From NCBI GenBank assembly GCA_013180625.2, contig SNVD02013083.1:1-64000 (forward strand): a stretch of 64,000 nt of DNA, given 5' to 3'. Position 1 is the stretch's first letter. Every line of letters starts with the position of its first letter. Both the position numbers and the translations under genes were made by a program. The stretch comes from Boswellia sacra. Its lineage: Eukaryota > Streptophyta > Magnoliopsida > Sapindales > Burseraceae. Positions 1-11,469 of this stretch are shown piece by piece. A model generated the notes under the pieces. That model saw only the letters and a list, made by a program, of their open reading frames with translations, was not told the origin of the DNA and did no database searches.

Positions 1-1194
1 GTTAGCATGCATCTTAGATGACCTAAACGCCTCCCTCTCGAATCTTTAATATTTTAAAATTGCAAACACTGGCATATGAGGTGTTAACGTTCCTATAGTA
101 GCAGCGCTAGCTAGCACAAAGAGGAATATGCAATATTTGTTTAATGTATATCTTACAGATATATATATTGTTTTGTCATTAATGGACAAATTTGAATGCA
201 TGCTTGTTTAATTATTTTTGTGACTAATAAGCGTTGGTGTGGTTGACCTTCCATCTACATTATATATTTATCTATCTGTTGAATTTCTAGAACCATTTAT
301 ATATAAATAATTATTGGAATATGAAGACAATTTGAAGATAGGACGAAGCTTGGAAGAAGGGTATATTATTACTAATAGCTCAATTCCAAAATGCCACCCA
401 TTGGAATCTTGTTTAAGGTACGTAAATTTTGCTTCTTTTAAATCGCAAACAACATATTGCTTTTTAATTACGTCATCCCATTGGAAAATCAATCAATCAA
501 TGGCCTTAATCAAGTTAAAAAATTGATTTTATAAATCAACTATATATGTTGGATAGATAATTATTTGAAAAAAAAAATTTAAAACAGAAGTGTTCTCCTC
601 TATTGTAGACAACTCAATTATGCTATTTCTCTTCTTTAGACGTTATGCTGTTCACACACAATTAAGGGTAATCTTCTGACTTTTTGAGGCTTCGAGGGGT
701 CAAAACTAGGACTTGAATCAAAATTAATTAAGGAAAATAAAAAACCCATTTGGAGTTTATGAAAGAAAATGACATATAACATACATGGAGATTCCTGGAG
801 ATAGATAGAGCATATCCTATAGTGGAGTTCAAACAATTCGATTTTGCTAACTGCCAGAAATTAGTGGTTAATATGCAGTTCTTCACCAGTATATATACTA
901 ATTAAAATAGCTAGCGAGTTGCTTTCAAGATGGCTTCATTTCTGAGTGAGTACCAACAGCTATCAATTATCAAGTCCTTAGTACTAGCATGAGTTGTTGA
1001 AATAATAATGATAATCAAGTTAGAGCATCTTGAAAGTTGTAACTAATCCTTCGCTTCAACGTTCTAATCTTTAATCAATTGACAAAAGAGGTCAGGTGAG
1101 ACTTGAGAGCGATAGAATTGACGTTGTAACTTTGAAATTGAAGAGATGCAGAATATGTGCTCGATAAATGACGTGGATACCCCGACAATCAATT
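1..1194. other. AT-rich intergenic DNA, no gene seen
   Basis: Short open frames of 60-75 codons on both strands lack recognisable motifs, and I see no splice-linked exons. It is probably flanking sequence of genes outside the window. Confidence 0.6.
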
Positions 1195-1266
1195 GCGTTT
1201 GTAGTCCAACGGTTAGGATAATTGCCTTCCAAGCAATAGACCCGGGTTCGACTCCCGGCAAACGCA
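1195..1266 (+). tRNA. tRNA-Gly, anticodon UCC
   Basis: A 72-nt cloverleaf is visible. The acceptor stem GCGTTTG (1195-1201) pairs with CAAACGC (1259-1265), followed by discriminator A1266. The D arm is GTCC/GGAT. The anticodon stem ATTGC/GCAAT encloses loop CTTCCAA, giving anticodon TCC (reads GGA glycine codons). The T arm is CCGGG-TTCGACT-CCCGG with an intact B box. There is no intron, and the CCA end is not encoded, as expected for a nuclear tRNA. A run of T follows within 20 bp. Confidence 0.97.
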
Positions 1267-1275
1267 TTTAAATAA

Positions 1276-1282
1276 TTTTTTT
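1276..1282 (+). terminator. RNA polymerase III T-run terminator of the tRNA gene
   Basis: Seven consecutive T residues lie 10 bp after the tRNA discriminator base, and more T-rich tracts follow. This is the usual Pol III stop signal. Confidence 0.8.
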
Positions 1283-2667
1283 GTTTTTGTTTTTGTTTTT
1301 CGGAAATGGCGAAAAGGGTTTCTCCGCAAACTTATTCAGGAATTCGAGGTTATAGTACGTACAGATACGATTGACCATATACACCATCATCAGGTTTAAA
1401 GTACTGCACGTACTTTGTATGTGGCTCGGAGTCGGCGAGGCCACCAGGGGAGATGAATTTCACACTACAGAATGTATCAATTTTTTAAATTTCGTAAAAA
1501 TTATAAATAAATATATAAAAATTATAAATGATTGTATAAAGGTTTTAAATATAATTTTGATATACGTATTTATAATTTTATAATTTTTATATACTCATTT
1601 ACAATTTTAATATACTCGATCATAATTTTTATATAATTTTAAAAATTGATATATAGTACATCCGATATACCATATCAAAACCCTAAAGTTCAACTAAACT
1701 TTTAGTTAAAGATTTGAGGGGGCAATAACCTTTGGAATTTGGAAATTCGGATGAAATTTAATGTAATGAAATCTGATGAAATAAGAATTCGTTGACAAGG
1801 CAGCTTCCTGTATAGGCAAGATTTTTTTTTCCTGATCTGTACGTTAAGATCCTAAGATAGATGGAAGAAAATCTCTAAATGAAGATTTAGCGGGGTTTGA
1901 GGATATCTTTTATTAAGCATAATTGTGTGTAGATTCCATTAAGAATATGTGGTTGACAACTCAAAAGTCAAAACCTGGATAGCTAGCTAGCTAGCTAGTT
2001 AAATTTTTTGGAATTATTATTATACCAAGATGACCCAAATCCAATGACTCCATAATCTATCTCCATCAATGGAATCACCTTTATGCTCGGTCAACTTTCT
2101 GCAACACCATTAGAGGTAATGCTTTGTGCTCAAGAAATTGTGAATGTTGAAACCTGTAAACTACAGGTAATTAAGCTCAGATTCTCAGAAGGCAGAAGCA
2201 AAGATAAACAAGTAAGGCAGGAATTAAAGAATGAAGTTGATGACGATATAAGAAATTAAATAAACTGCAAATGGATGGTGAATGTGATCTGCTTCTTCTG
2301 CTATAGATTAACCGTATGTCTCTATCATAGAATGTTTGTTTTCTTAATTGGACTGTTAGCAGAGCCAGATCAAGATCGTTTATTATATGGTAAATTTAAC
2401 GTACTAATTATATATAATAGTAAATTAATTAGTCAATTAGATATGTGGCTCCTAATAGTAATTTAAAGATGAGCACATGCTAATTCTGTGGGTCTCTAGA
2501 CTGATTGCTGCCTGATAGGGTAATTTATTGATAATTAACATCATTAATCTGATTGCCAATTAATGAAACTGATAATCAAGTTTAACTGGCTAGCCACTCA
2601 AAGCAGAGGCACACTTATTTGCTAATCAAGATCATCAACTTGACATTACCCAACAAATTCAATTAAT
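1283..2667. other. AT-rich intergenic DNA
   Basis: No gene was found. It holds a short AGCT tandem repeat (about 1979-1998). The right part probably includes the 3' UTR of the BAHD gene that follows on the minus strand. Confidence 0.6.
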
Positions 2668-4314
2668 CTAACTTTTGTTTAACCCCATTAACAAAGTTGG
2701 AGAGAACTGTAGAATAAGGTCATCGTCACACAGTTTAATCATCTCATCTTCTGAGAGAGTAACCATAACCAATCTGCTCATTGGACCTTCACTGGCTGGT
2801 GATGGAAGGACCAATATCTGCCCTATGCCAAACACAGGTTCCACATAACAAGAAATCCGAGTTGGTGCAAATCCATCTTCAAACATGGCTGAATATGGCT
2901 CGACCAAGCCCTCTAAGTTGGCACAAACAAGATCACGACCGTTCATTAAAGGAGGAGATTGGACATCATTATGCTCCAACCACTCGATCAAATCCATAAT
3001 ACCCTCGTTGTCCATTTTTTTCACCACTTTTCTTATAGCCTTAGCAGCCCCTGATAATAAATTTTTATTCAATGATGAGTCCGCCTGAACCCTGTTGTAC
3101 ACCATGCAGTTTCCAAAGAACGCTTTATCTAAGCCTAATATTTTTCTCATGTCTAAGCATATAGACATATCTGTGAGCCCTTCCTTCGTTGCTTTCACCT
3201 TGCTTGCACAAACCCAAAAGAGCCCTGCCAGTGCCTCGAAGGGTGATGGGGTTTGAGCCATAGCCATGCAGACCCGGACCATAGGGTCCGTGAATGCTAG
3301 AGTAACGGTTACACGCTTGGCGGTGGTGGATGCAATTGATGCTTCGATGGAGGATTTGTAATGGGTGATTAGAGCAGTATTGGGCTTGTGGTTTGGATTA
3401 ATGTTGCCAAGTCTTCTTGGTGGCAAGGGGTGGACATATGGTGGGCTAAGCATGATTTGTTTTAAGGTTGTGTCAGCCCATGCCTTGATGAACATAGTAG
3501 CACAAGTGGGATCAGCAAGGAGGTGAAAGCAGCTCAAGCCAATCGCTAGGCCACCTTCTTCGAATTCAGTCAGCTGAAAAGTTTGGAAAGATCTATAAGA
3601 TCAATGATGATAGAAGTAGGCAATTCAATCAATTAGTGATTTCAAAATTGCAAATAACATGCATTCATCAGACATGTTATATATTGTTATTGTATGGATT
3701 TTTATGTGGCTTGCATGCTAGTAAGATATTGTCCATTTTAGGTTAGAGTACGTATGGTTTTGTCCTAAAAAGAGTTCTTATTAGAGGAAGGAGAGTAGCA
3801 ACTTCTCTTATAAATTACAAGTCAATCCATTACATAAAAGATGTCAGGCAAAGCAGTTATCGCTGATTTAAATCCAATATCAATATATTACCTGAACATA
3901 AAAAGTGGACCAAAAGTAAGGTTTATGAAACATATCCTCCCAATGAACAAGCATAAACTCCTTGTCTCTGTCAACCTTGCTTAGCCATTCCTCCACACTT
4001 CCACTAACCCGAGCCTCCAGCAGCCTCACTCCTGCATCATTACACTTGATCATCCACTGCCCTTGTTGGTTCTTCTGCAAGCGTCCAGTGATTATCGGGA
4101 AGTTGGTAAGCACTTCTGATATGGACTCTCTTAGCTTCTTGGTTAACTCTCCAGGTTTCCGGCCTCCCTTAGAACGGTAATAGTACACGATCTTCAAGTG
4201 GTTTCTCTCCATAAGGCGGTCAAGAACCGATAACTGGTAGTATTTCCCGGGCTGCACTGGTTTGGTGCTCACCACAGTTCGTTTGCAGATATACGTGACC
4301 TCCTGTGACGCCAT
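2668..4314 (-). CDS. BAHD-family acyltransferase, CER2/CER26-like
   Basis: Two exons on the minus strand (4314-3892 and 3573-2668) give 442 aa, a normal BAHD length. The donor CAG|GTAATA and acceptor TTTTCAG are clean and phase 0. I chose the ATG at 4314 because the protein then begins MASQEVTYICKRTVV, like the family; an in-frame ATG at 4455 would add 47 residues of doubtful value. The HXXXD catalytic motif is present as HLLAD (about residues 158-162), just after the intron. The second family motif, DFGWG, is degenerate: the matching stretch reads EPVFGIG. Known CER2-type proteins also depart from DFGWG and help elongate very-long-chain fatty acids for cuticular wax instead of acting as ordinary acyl-CoA transferases. 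That role is inferred from similarity recalled from memory. A catalytic BAHD enzyme is the alternative. Confidence 0.82.
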
Positions 4315-5097
4315 TGCATTGCATGCCAGTATGTTGGAGGAACTGAGCTGATGGGTGTTGGCTATTTGTTGTTGTGTAGGTAATTTATATGTAGTGATCG
4401 ATGTTGTTACCAGGAAAAACAACCCAAGTGTATTCAGGGGAAATGCCGATCTCATGATCCTTGAAGCCGTACGTTATCTTAATTAGTGAAAGTGAAACTT
4501 TTGCGTGCTGAATTTTTATTATTTCACGTTTAAAGCTAATTATAAGGATCGTATTAATTTACCAATTTTTAGGGGAAATTGTGTTGGGATGATAAAATGT
4601 GAAATTCATTCTATAAGTAGACAGCAATATTCTTGATACTATATATATAATTCAAGTTGTATACTAATAGTTCCGACTAATTACTTTGCAAATGCTATTA
4701 TATTATTTAACAAATTATGCGCACATATACATAATATATAACCTGATCAACACAAACCTGAGAAAAAGAAAAACAGCGAACACATCTGGGTAGCAATATT
4801 ACTAATTGTACGTTGTTTGGTCATGAATTTTTTGTTTTTATTTTACTGATTTTGGTTTTCTATATATATATATATAGAAAATGGAAGATAAAAGAATGTG
4901 GTTATATGTATGTTATCACGATCACGCATTGAAAAATTGAGAAAACAACTTTTTCTTATTTCACAAACTCTTTTTGAAAATAATGTGTTATTTAGGGATG
5001 TCAAATAAGTTATATAATTAAATAAAATGATGAACTTTTTTATAAATTAAACCTAACGTAAAATCAAAATAAAATATAAATATAATAGGAAGCAATC

Positions 5098-5179
5098 TGT
5101 TATGGCCCGCCCAAAACGCTTGTTAGAGTAGCTCTTAAGTGCCGCACGAGCGTGCTGCGCAATTTCTAAGTTCGTGACA
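5098..5179 (+). mobile_element. Internally deleted solo LTR relic (gypsy type)
   Basis: This is 82 bp starting TGTTATGGCCCGCCC and ending TTCGTGACA, flanked on both sides by AATC. Its left part resembles the start, and its right part the end, of the LTR at 63347-63875 read on the minus strand; both share the core AAGTGCCGCACGAGC. I infer a solo LTR of that family that lost its middle. Confidence 0.55.
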
Positions 5180-5566
5180 AATCACTATAATAACATTATA
5201 GGTATAATTTCACATGATTTTTTTCATTATACGACCATTGTTAGTATTAATGAACTTGTATCTTAACTAAATCGCAAAAACTTTATTAAAATACATCTCC
5301 AAAGAGACTCTTAATATTCTTCTTACTCATCATTTTCCATGTTCATAGATATTTGCTAAATCAAAATCTTCAAATTGCAATTTTAATGAGGAATAATCAT
5401 AATTTGAGTTAATTTGTAGAAAATAATAATTTATTTTTCATCTATATATTTGTAATTATATGAAATTTTATTAATATTTAATTAGTAGTTACTATTTCTG
5501 TGATCTAAAATGTTTGAAAAGAAAAAGATGGTTTTTTCATACTAGTTTTAAGTTGTTAATCCTGAA

Positions 5567-5570
<4 letters not shown>

Positions 5571-5614
<44 letters not shown>
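5571..5614. repeat. (AT)22 microsatellite
   Basis: An uninterrupted AT dinucleotide run lies about 250 bp upstream of the VHA-c'' start codon. It is likely length-polymorphic. Confidence 0.95.
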
Positions 5615-5623
<9 letters not shown>

Positions 5624-5866
5624 AGAAATTACACAAAAGTAAATAACATATCCTAAAATAAAAAAATAAATAGAAAGCTATACGACAGCGTTGTAGTGGA
5701 ATCTGGTTTCAGAAAACACCAATAGTTCACGCGCGAATAGCACGTGTTGTGTTTCACCTCCCTCTCTTTCCATCGCCCTTTCATATCATCAGATCAGATT
5801 CATCCCGCGCGGGCACAGGCACAGCAGAAGCGAGTCGAAAGCAGAACAAAAATCTCAGGGTCCACG

Positions 5867-7738
5867 ATGGTGGGAGATCCAAGCTCATGGTCCAGCGCTC
5901 TTGTCAGAATTTCACCTTACACCTACTCCGCCGTCGGAATCGCAATCTCCATCGGCGTCTCCGTCCTCGGCGCCGCCTGGTACCCTCCAATTTCTCTATT
6001 ACATCGTCTTGTACACCAATTTCTTTATTCATATGTTAATTTTTGTATCTGAATTGTGGGTAGGGGGATCTATATTACAGGAAGCAGTTTGATCGGTGCT
6101 GCAATCAAGGCTCCACGTATCACTTCCAAGAATCTCATCAGGTAATTTAAACCTAATTTCTACTTGGGAAATTTTTTTATTTTATTTATTTATTTATTTA
6201 TTTGGTCGGCTTTGATATCTTTACAATCCATTAACAGTTTCTGCAATTCGATGGAGTTTTGGCAATCATGTATAGAGTAATTGCAGAGAATTTGGGGTTC
6301 TTGTTTTATATATTCAATTTCTATGAGTGTTTAAACAAGAAATTCAAAGAAGTGTTGGTGTGAGAAATCAATGTTTTCATGTTTTTTGATGACTCAGACT
6401 CCCGCATTGAACCGGGTCATTTATGTCCGCCTCGGCTAGACCCTAACTTGGGGGTTAGGGTCAGGAGGATGCCCCAACCCCATAAACCGGTCAAGGTAAG
6501 TCGGGTGCCCCAACCCCATGAGCTGGGAGGCAACTAAAGGTGGAAATTTTTTAGTTTTCATTGGAAGGATACAAACCCGAGACCTTGATATAGTTGAATG
6601 CACCAAGTCTTAAGACTCTTGAACCAATTGGGCTACGCAAGGGGACAATATTTTCGTATTTTTGAATGCTCTCTTTTGGCCTATTCTTTTATTGGTAGCT
6701 GAAATTACGTGGGAAAGGGTTAGTAAAGATTTTTGGGGAAATTAGGCTAGAACAAGGGTTTTTGGCTTTGAAATTTATTTGTGTGTTATCCGTAACAAGA
6801 GTGGCTAGGAAGCTGATATCCTGAGTATAGGTGACGTGACAAATAATTTTTTATGCTTCAGAACTTTTCATTCAGTGATTGAAATTTTAAATTACATGAA
6901 CTAAGATCTTTTTGATTAATAAGAGGAAGTTGAGAAGATAGTGTCGAAAGATTTGGACACTCATGTGGATATATGAGGTATACTTGTTATTGCGATTTGG
7001 TGTCGCTCTGTGTTTTTATGTCCTTATCATCAATCTCAAGAAGAGTACTTGTGGTAAAATTTTTTTGATTGAAAGTTAGAATATGAAAAATGATTTTAAC
7101 ACTCAACATTATCTTATGACCGTTTAACAGAGTATTGTGTTTCTGAAATATCTTTCTTTACCCCTCCTTTTCCTTTTAATTATCATCATCCTCTTGGAAT
7201 TGATGACTGTTCATTATGGAGTATAACCCCTTAATGCATTGAAGTAATAGTTTGTCTTTTTTCATTCTTGTGCTTTTCAGTGTGATTTTTTGTGAAGCTG
7301 TTGCCATCTATGGCGTTATTGTTGCAATTATTTTGCAAACAAAGCTAGAAAGTGTTCCAACGTCACAAATATATGCACCAGAATCCCTTAGAGCTGGATA
7401 TGCTATCTTTGCCTCTGGGATCATTGTTGGCTTTGCCAACCTTGTTTGCGGGTTTGTCGCTTCATCTTCTTTCTTGGATTTTCAGTGAAGTCTTCCTGAT
7501 TAGCATTGAACTAGTAATTTTTTCTGCTTTTATGATATGTGGTGTATTTTATGATTATTTGGGCAACAGGTTGTGTGTGGGAATAATTGGAAGCAGTTGT
7601 GCCTTGTCTGATGCCCAAAACTCCTCACTTTTTGTGAAGATTCTTGTGATTGAGATCTTCGGTAGTGCCCTTGGTTTGTTTGGAGTGATTGTTGGAATAA
7701 TCATGTCAGCTCAAGCAACATGGCCTTCCAAAGCTTAA
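5867..7738 (+). CDS. VHA-c'': V-type H+-ATPase proteolipid subunit c''
   Basis: Four exons (5867-5979, 6064-6141, 7281-7451, 7570-7738) join with consistent phases to give 176 aa, about the length of plant VHA-c''. The product is a membrane subunit of the Vo proton-translocating rotor of the vacuolar/endomembrane H+-ATPase. It is made almost wholly of hydrophobic helices. Recognisable stretches are [15 protein letters not shown] in exon 1, the acidic FCEAVAIYG (Glu near residue 69, the likely proton carrier) in exon 3 and [14 protein letters not shown] in exon 4. Every splice site is GT-AG. The start ATG sits in GACGATGGTG after a pyrimidine-rich leader. Intron 2 (about 1.1 kb) carries a SINE-like insertion on the opposite strand. 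No defects were seen. Confidence 0.96.
6395..6645 (-). mobile_element. tRNA-derived SINE-like insertion in VHA-c'' intron 2
   Basis: Read on the minus strand, the head is GTAGCCCAATTGG, which fits a Pol III A box. About 45 nt later comes CGGGTTTGTATCC, which fits a degenerate B box. That spacing matches a tRNA. The rest of the block is more GC-rich than the intron around it. I could not find clear target-site duplications, so the ends are approximate. Confidence 0.45.
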
Positions 7739-8164
7739 TGCGGTTTTTTTACTGTGATATTATGACAGTTGAACTCTGAGAGAGTGCACTCCATTTTGTG
7801 TTGTACGGCAAGAAACTATTGTCTTGCTTTAAATCGTTACTAGTAGAAATGTAAAAACTGGTGTGAAAAATGTTATGTTCCATCTTTTTCTACTTAGGTT
7901 GTATTTGTTTCACCAATAGGAGAATAAATGTTGCTTACTTATTGTCATAGTTCCTGTACTATTGGTTCCTCATACGCAAAATTACTTGTAAAAGGCATTT
8001 TGGTCCCATATATGTGCAGTTCCTGTGAGATAAATATTTGTGGAGAAACAGAAAGAAAGTTGAATAAATTGCCAGGTCTAAAGAGAGTAAAGTCTCAACA
8101 ATTTGGTTGAAGAAAATTAATTGGAACGTAACATTGAATTAAGTATAAAAGGAAATCTATCAAC
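7739..8164. other. VHA-c'' 3' UTR and spacer
   Basis: This is the T-rich 3' UTR of VHA-c'', followed by a convergent spacer before the minus-strand monooxygenase relic. No separate gene was found. Confidence 0.6.
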
Positions 8165-9740
8165 AAGAGGCATGTTTTTTTGTTGGATGGTCTGACAATC
8201 CACTGTCGTTGCTGTCTTTGGATCAAAAGGATCCTACCATGAAGAGTGAACCCTTGTTTCGTTTAACCCGTTAGCCGCGAATGTGGTGCTTGCTTTTAAG
8301 TCTCAAGGTAGTCTAATGCGCTGATATTCTCAGGGCAGTTGCCTAACACTGCTGCATCTAATATTGCCATGTTTGTGCTTCTTCCACAGTCAGAAGCTGT
8401 CAGGTGAGCAGCATCCCCTATTAACAGCACTTTGTTCGAAAAGATTTTTAAAGGATCACAATCGCATGTCACATTAATGAAAAGCTCCCTGGTGTCTTTG
8501 ACTACTCTTGCCAACCCAGGAACCCAAACCTTCTCTGCTTCTTGATGCAGCATGCTGATCATGTTATTCTCTTCTTTCATGGTCACTGAATCTCGCCGAA
8601 AATTTTCCAATGAATACTGATAAGATTAATTAGGTTGTTTAAGTGATTGTCTTGATGGAATGAACATAAGCAATCACCTTAAGTTGAGGCTCACGTTGAT
8701 TGACAAACCAAATCTAATTGATCCTCTTGTACGTAAGCTCACATAGCAAGCTGTGAGTTCCAGAACCTAAGTTCATGTACGGGCATTTGCCAAGATCAGA
8801 ATAGGCGTTCCGGATGCTTATGATGGTTTCTAAATTCGTAATTCCTGAAAATTCAAGAACCCTCTCCACGTGCAGTAACCTGAATACCTGCCAGAAGATA
8901 TAAAAATCATGATTAAACCATTTTGAGAAAAGAAGAGATAATTAAACTTCGCTTAATTCTTTTGTTGGTAAACCTCAGTTTAGTGTCTGGTAGAATACTC
9001 TGGCAAATCAATGAGCGGCTTCCATCTGCTGCAACGAGCAAATTTCCTTCTATTTCAGTGATCTGATCATTTTGAGAAACTTGAGCCTTGACTTTAACAG
9101 AGGTTTTTGTCTTCAGAAATGATGAAAGAAAAGTATTGATGACCCCAAAGAAAAAAAATTCTTGCGGCAATGAATTGTATAGGAGGCCATGGCATGGGGA
9201 TTAGTCCAATGTAAAGTTCTCAAATTCATGTTCTCATCTCTTGCTAGAATCCAAGTACCCTTCTCGTCCGTTGCTTGGTTCGATGAAGAGTCGAAAGAAA
9301 CATAATAATTGAAAAGAAAATTATGATATAACGAAGTTATTATAATGAAAGCATTTCTGCTTGGAAGGAAAGAAGAGTACATGGTAGCTTGAAAGTAGTT
9401 AAAAAGTCTGTTTTCTTTAAAAGCAAACATAGATGCAATATCCACGTATCCGATTGATTTATGTTTCTATTTTCATATTGTCTGTATATTTTTCAATGTA
9501 TTTTATATTTAATATCAACCACTTATCTTTTTCGAAATTCAGAATTAACTCGCATTCTTAAATCTAATTGAAAACAAAACACAAAATATATACTGAACGA
9601 TTTTCTGAGCCAATGGATTTGTAGGGGTTGCGCAGGATTTCTCAAGCACCATAATTTCCCAACCTGCTAAAATGAGAGCTTTTGTTCGCGATGCCCCTGC
9701 TATGCTCCCTTCCACTATTATAGCCTTGGCTTGCTCGCTG
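8165..9740 (-). pseudogene. FAD-dependent monooxygenase pseudogene, copy A
   Basis: This copy aligns with intact copy C (30923-33388). The exon 1 remnant (about 9740-9600) reads KAIIVEGSIAG, so the first Gly of the FAD-binding GGSIAG loop is Glu, and the GNPTGAGLG stretch is deleted. Exon 2 remnants lie around 9300-8970 and keep the VAADGSRS motif. The exon 3 remnant is around 8890-8690. Exon 4 (8610-8296) keeps LIGDAAH but then breaks; its last part (8290-8165) survives only with a stop and frame changes. This is clearly dead and the most diverged of the five copies. It is on the same strand as the others. Confidence 0.88.
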
Positions 9741-9965
9741 CTGCTTCTTCATTGTCAACTCCCTTTTTCATATCTCAAACCACACACGGTATAATAATCC
9801 ATAAAAAAGACCTAATTATGATATTAAAATGTCCACGCATGCGTTTGGGCTAATGTCAGATTATTAAAGAAGAAATCATAAAATATATTCAAATTAAGAG
9901 GAGTTTTTTTATTATCCACCTTTCAAAATTTTTTCCAAAAATTTAGATGTTAGTTTTTTAAGAGC

Positions 9966-10020
9966 ATTAGTGTCCAAGAGAGAAAGCATCGAGTACTATG
10001 ACCGATATATCAATATCGGT
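9966..10020. repeat. Left part of a local segmental duplication (partner 14996-15050)
   Basis: The words TAGTGTCCAAGA and GATATATCAATAT are shared with 14996-15050. The homology resumes at 11225-11470 (partner 15060-15295) and 12535-12690 (partner 15530-15678). The gaps on this side are filled by transposons. Confidence 0.6.
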
Positions 10021-10192
10021 AATGTTACATTTACAACTAAATCTTACAATTAATTGCTTACAACCTCAGTTAAAAAAAATTAACTGAAAAAGAAAAAATA
10101 AAAAATAAAAAAAGAAGTTATATGTCGAATAGAATTTTGTCAACTCAAGTTGTAACAAGTTGATTGTAGGATCTAGTTGTAGATGTAGCATT
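10021..10192. mobile_element. MITE, 172 bp, family shared with 44446-44605
   Basis: The left end AATGTTACATTTACAACTAA is the imperfect inverted complement of the right end TTGTAGATGTAGCATT; the inverted repeats are roughly 50 bp. The middle is A-rich. The same termini bound the element at 44446-44605 and the half element at 40101-40211. No coding capacity. Confidence 0.75.
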
Positions 10193-10208
10193 ATTCTATC
10201 GATATACA

Positions 10209-11222
10209 CCCTCTCTTATAATCTGATCTTTGTCTAACCTATTTAAGATCCTATGACAAGTGGCAATTATTAAATTGAAATGCTAGAATTTTTTTTTTTT
10301 AACAACCAAATGATCACAGTTTTATTAACATTAAAAACAAAATCTTTAGTCTTAAGCATTTTAACTTCACCGCTTGTCTTCTTCGCCTTTCATTTTTATT
10401 CTTCATTATCACAATAATAATTAAATTTTTATTTTAGAAATAATTTTAATTATTATTTAAATTTATTTTATATTTAAATTAAATATTTCATATTATAATT
10501 TTTTTAGGTTTTATCTAATACAATAATGTTCTATCAAATATAGTATAGTATTATATTTTATCTAATCTTATCCTATACTATTCAATCCAATCCAATCCAA
10601 ATAAATTTACGCTATCCTATACAATGTTATACAACGCATCAAGCATGTCCTAAGATTCTCATGATCATAATTCTATGAAAATTGTTCAAATTCTCATTCT
10701 CGAAACTTTTGTAGAATTAGATGTGTTCCCTAAAAGTTTGTTAATTTATTTATTTTTTGATCCGGTGTTGTTGATGCTCTTTGCCACTATGTGGGAATTG
10801 ATCAAAGGCTTGTCTGAGGAGGAGGATCAAACCAATCTGGTAATTGGATCCACTGGGAACTTAAAGAACATTGCTTGTTGGTATGAAAGGGCATGCTTCT
10901 CTACAATATAAGACAGAGAAGAGAAAAAAAAAAAAAGCAAGAAAAAGAAATAATAACTGCAAAACTGCACTAAGGGGAGATGTTGATGAATCTATGTATG
11001 TTTTATTTTTTTTAAAGCTAATGGCCAAATTTGTAGGACGATTAGAGTTGGCTTAATCTGATGAAGAAGAAGGCATAAGAGATTTCTATGTGGATAAGTA
11101 AAACTTTATCATTTTGTATGCAAAAACAATAAATCAAATCCTAGCCATTCAATTTAAAATTGCCACTTGTCATAGAATTCTAAAAACTCAGAAACAAGAT
11201 CCGATGAGATGAGGAGAGGATT
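10209..11222. mobile_element. About 1-kb non-autonomous DNA transposon with about 75-bp TIRs
   Basis: The left end contains ATGACAAGTGGCAATTATT followed by AAATTGAAATGCTAG. The right end contains its complement, CTAGCCATTCAATTTAAA followed by ATTGCCACTTGTCAT. Together they make inverted repeats of about 75 bp that end in CCTCTC/GAGAGG. The interior is AT-rich; a 78-codon frame at 10675-10911 shows no transposase motif. Target duplication and superfamily were not determined. Confidence 0.7.
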
Positions 11223-11469
11223 TTGGTTCATATATATGATAGATATAGAGATGTCGAGTATTTCTAACAAAAAAAAAAAAAACCCTTGTTGATCTGTCAA
11301 ACTGAATTATTAGTCCAAATTTTTTGTTTCTGGATCACTTTTCAAATAGGTCCCTTTGTTTAGATCCATTTTTATTCTTTATTAAATAAAAGCCGAATAT
11401 GCAAAGACAAATATTGTTTAGTCACTGGAAGGTGTGTAAATGCATTTTTTTTATTTAATCAAGTGAAAT

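Larger units (their letters stand above)
4315..5866. other. Intergenic region between divergent BAHD and VHA-c'' genes
   Basis: This region carries the promoter of the minus-strand BAHD gene on the left and the promoter and 5' UTR of VHA-c'' on the right. It is AT-rich. It contains a short LTR relic (5098-5179) and an (AT)22 microsatellite (5571-5614). I see no further gene. Confidence 0.6.

Noticed and set aside
1064..1267. 67-codon minus-strand frame with RLPGVEPGSIAWKAI
   Set aside because: It is the antisense of the tRNA-Gly gene, a common false protein call.
10001..10020. Perfect 8-bp inverted repeat ACCGATAT...ATATCGGT as an operator
   Set aside because: No gene start is nearby, and it is partly shared with the duplicated block at 15030. 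A chance or transposon-edge palindrome is more likely.
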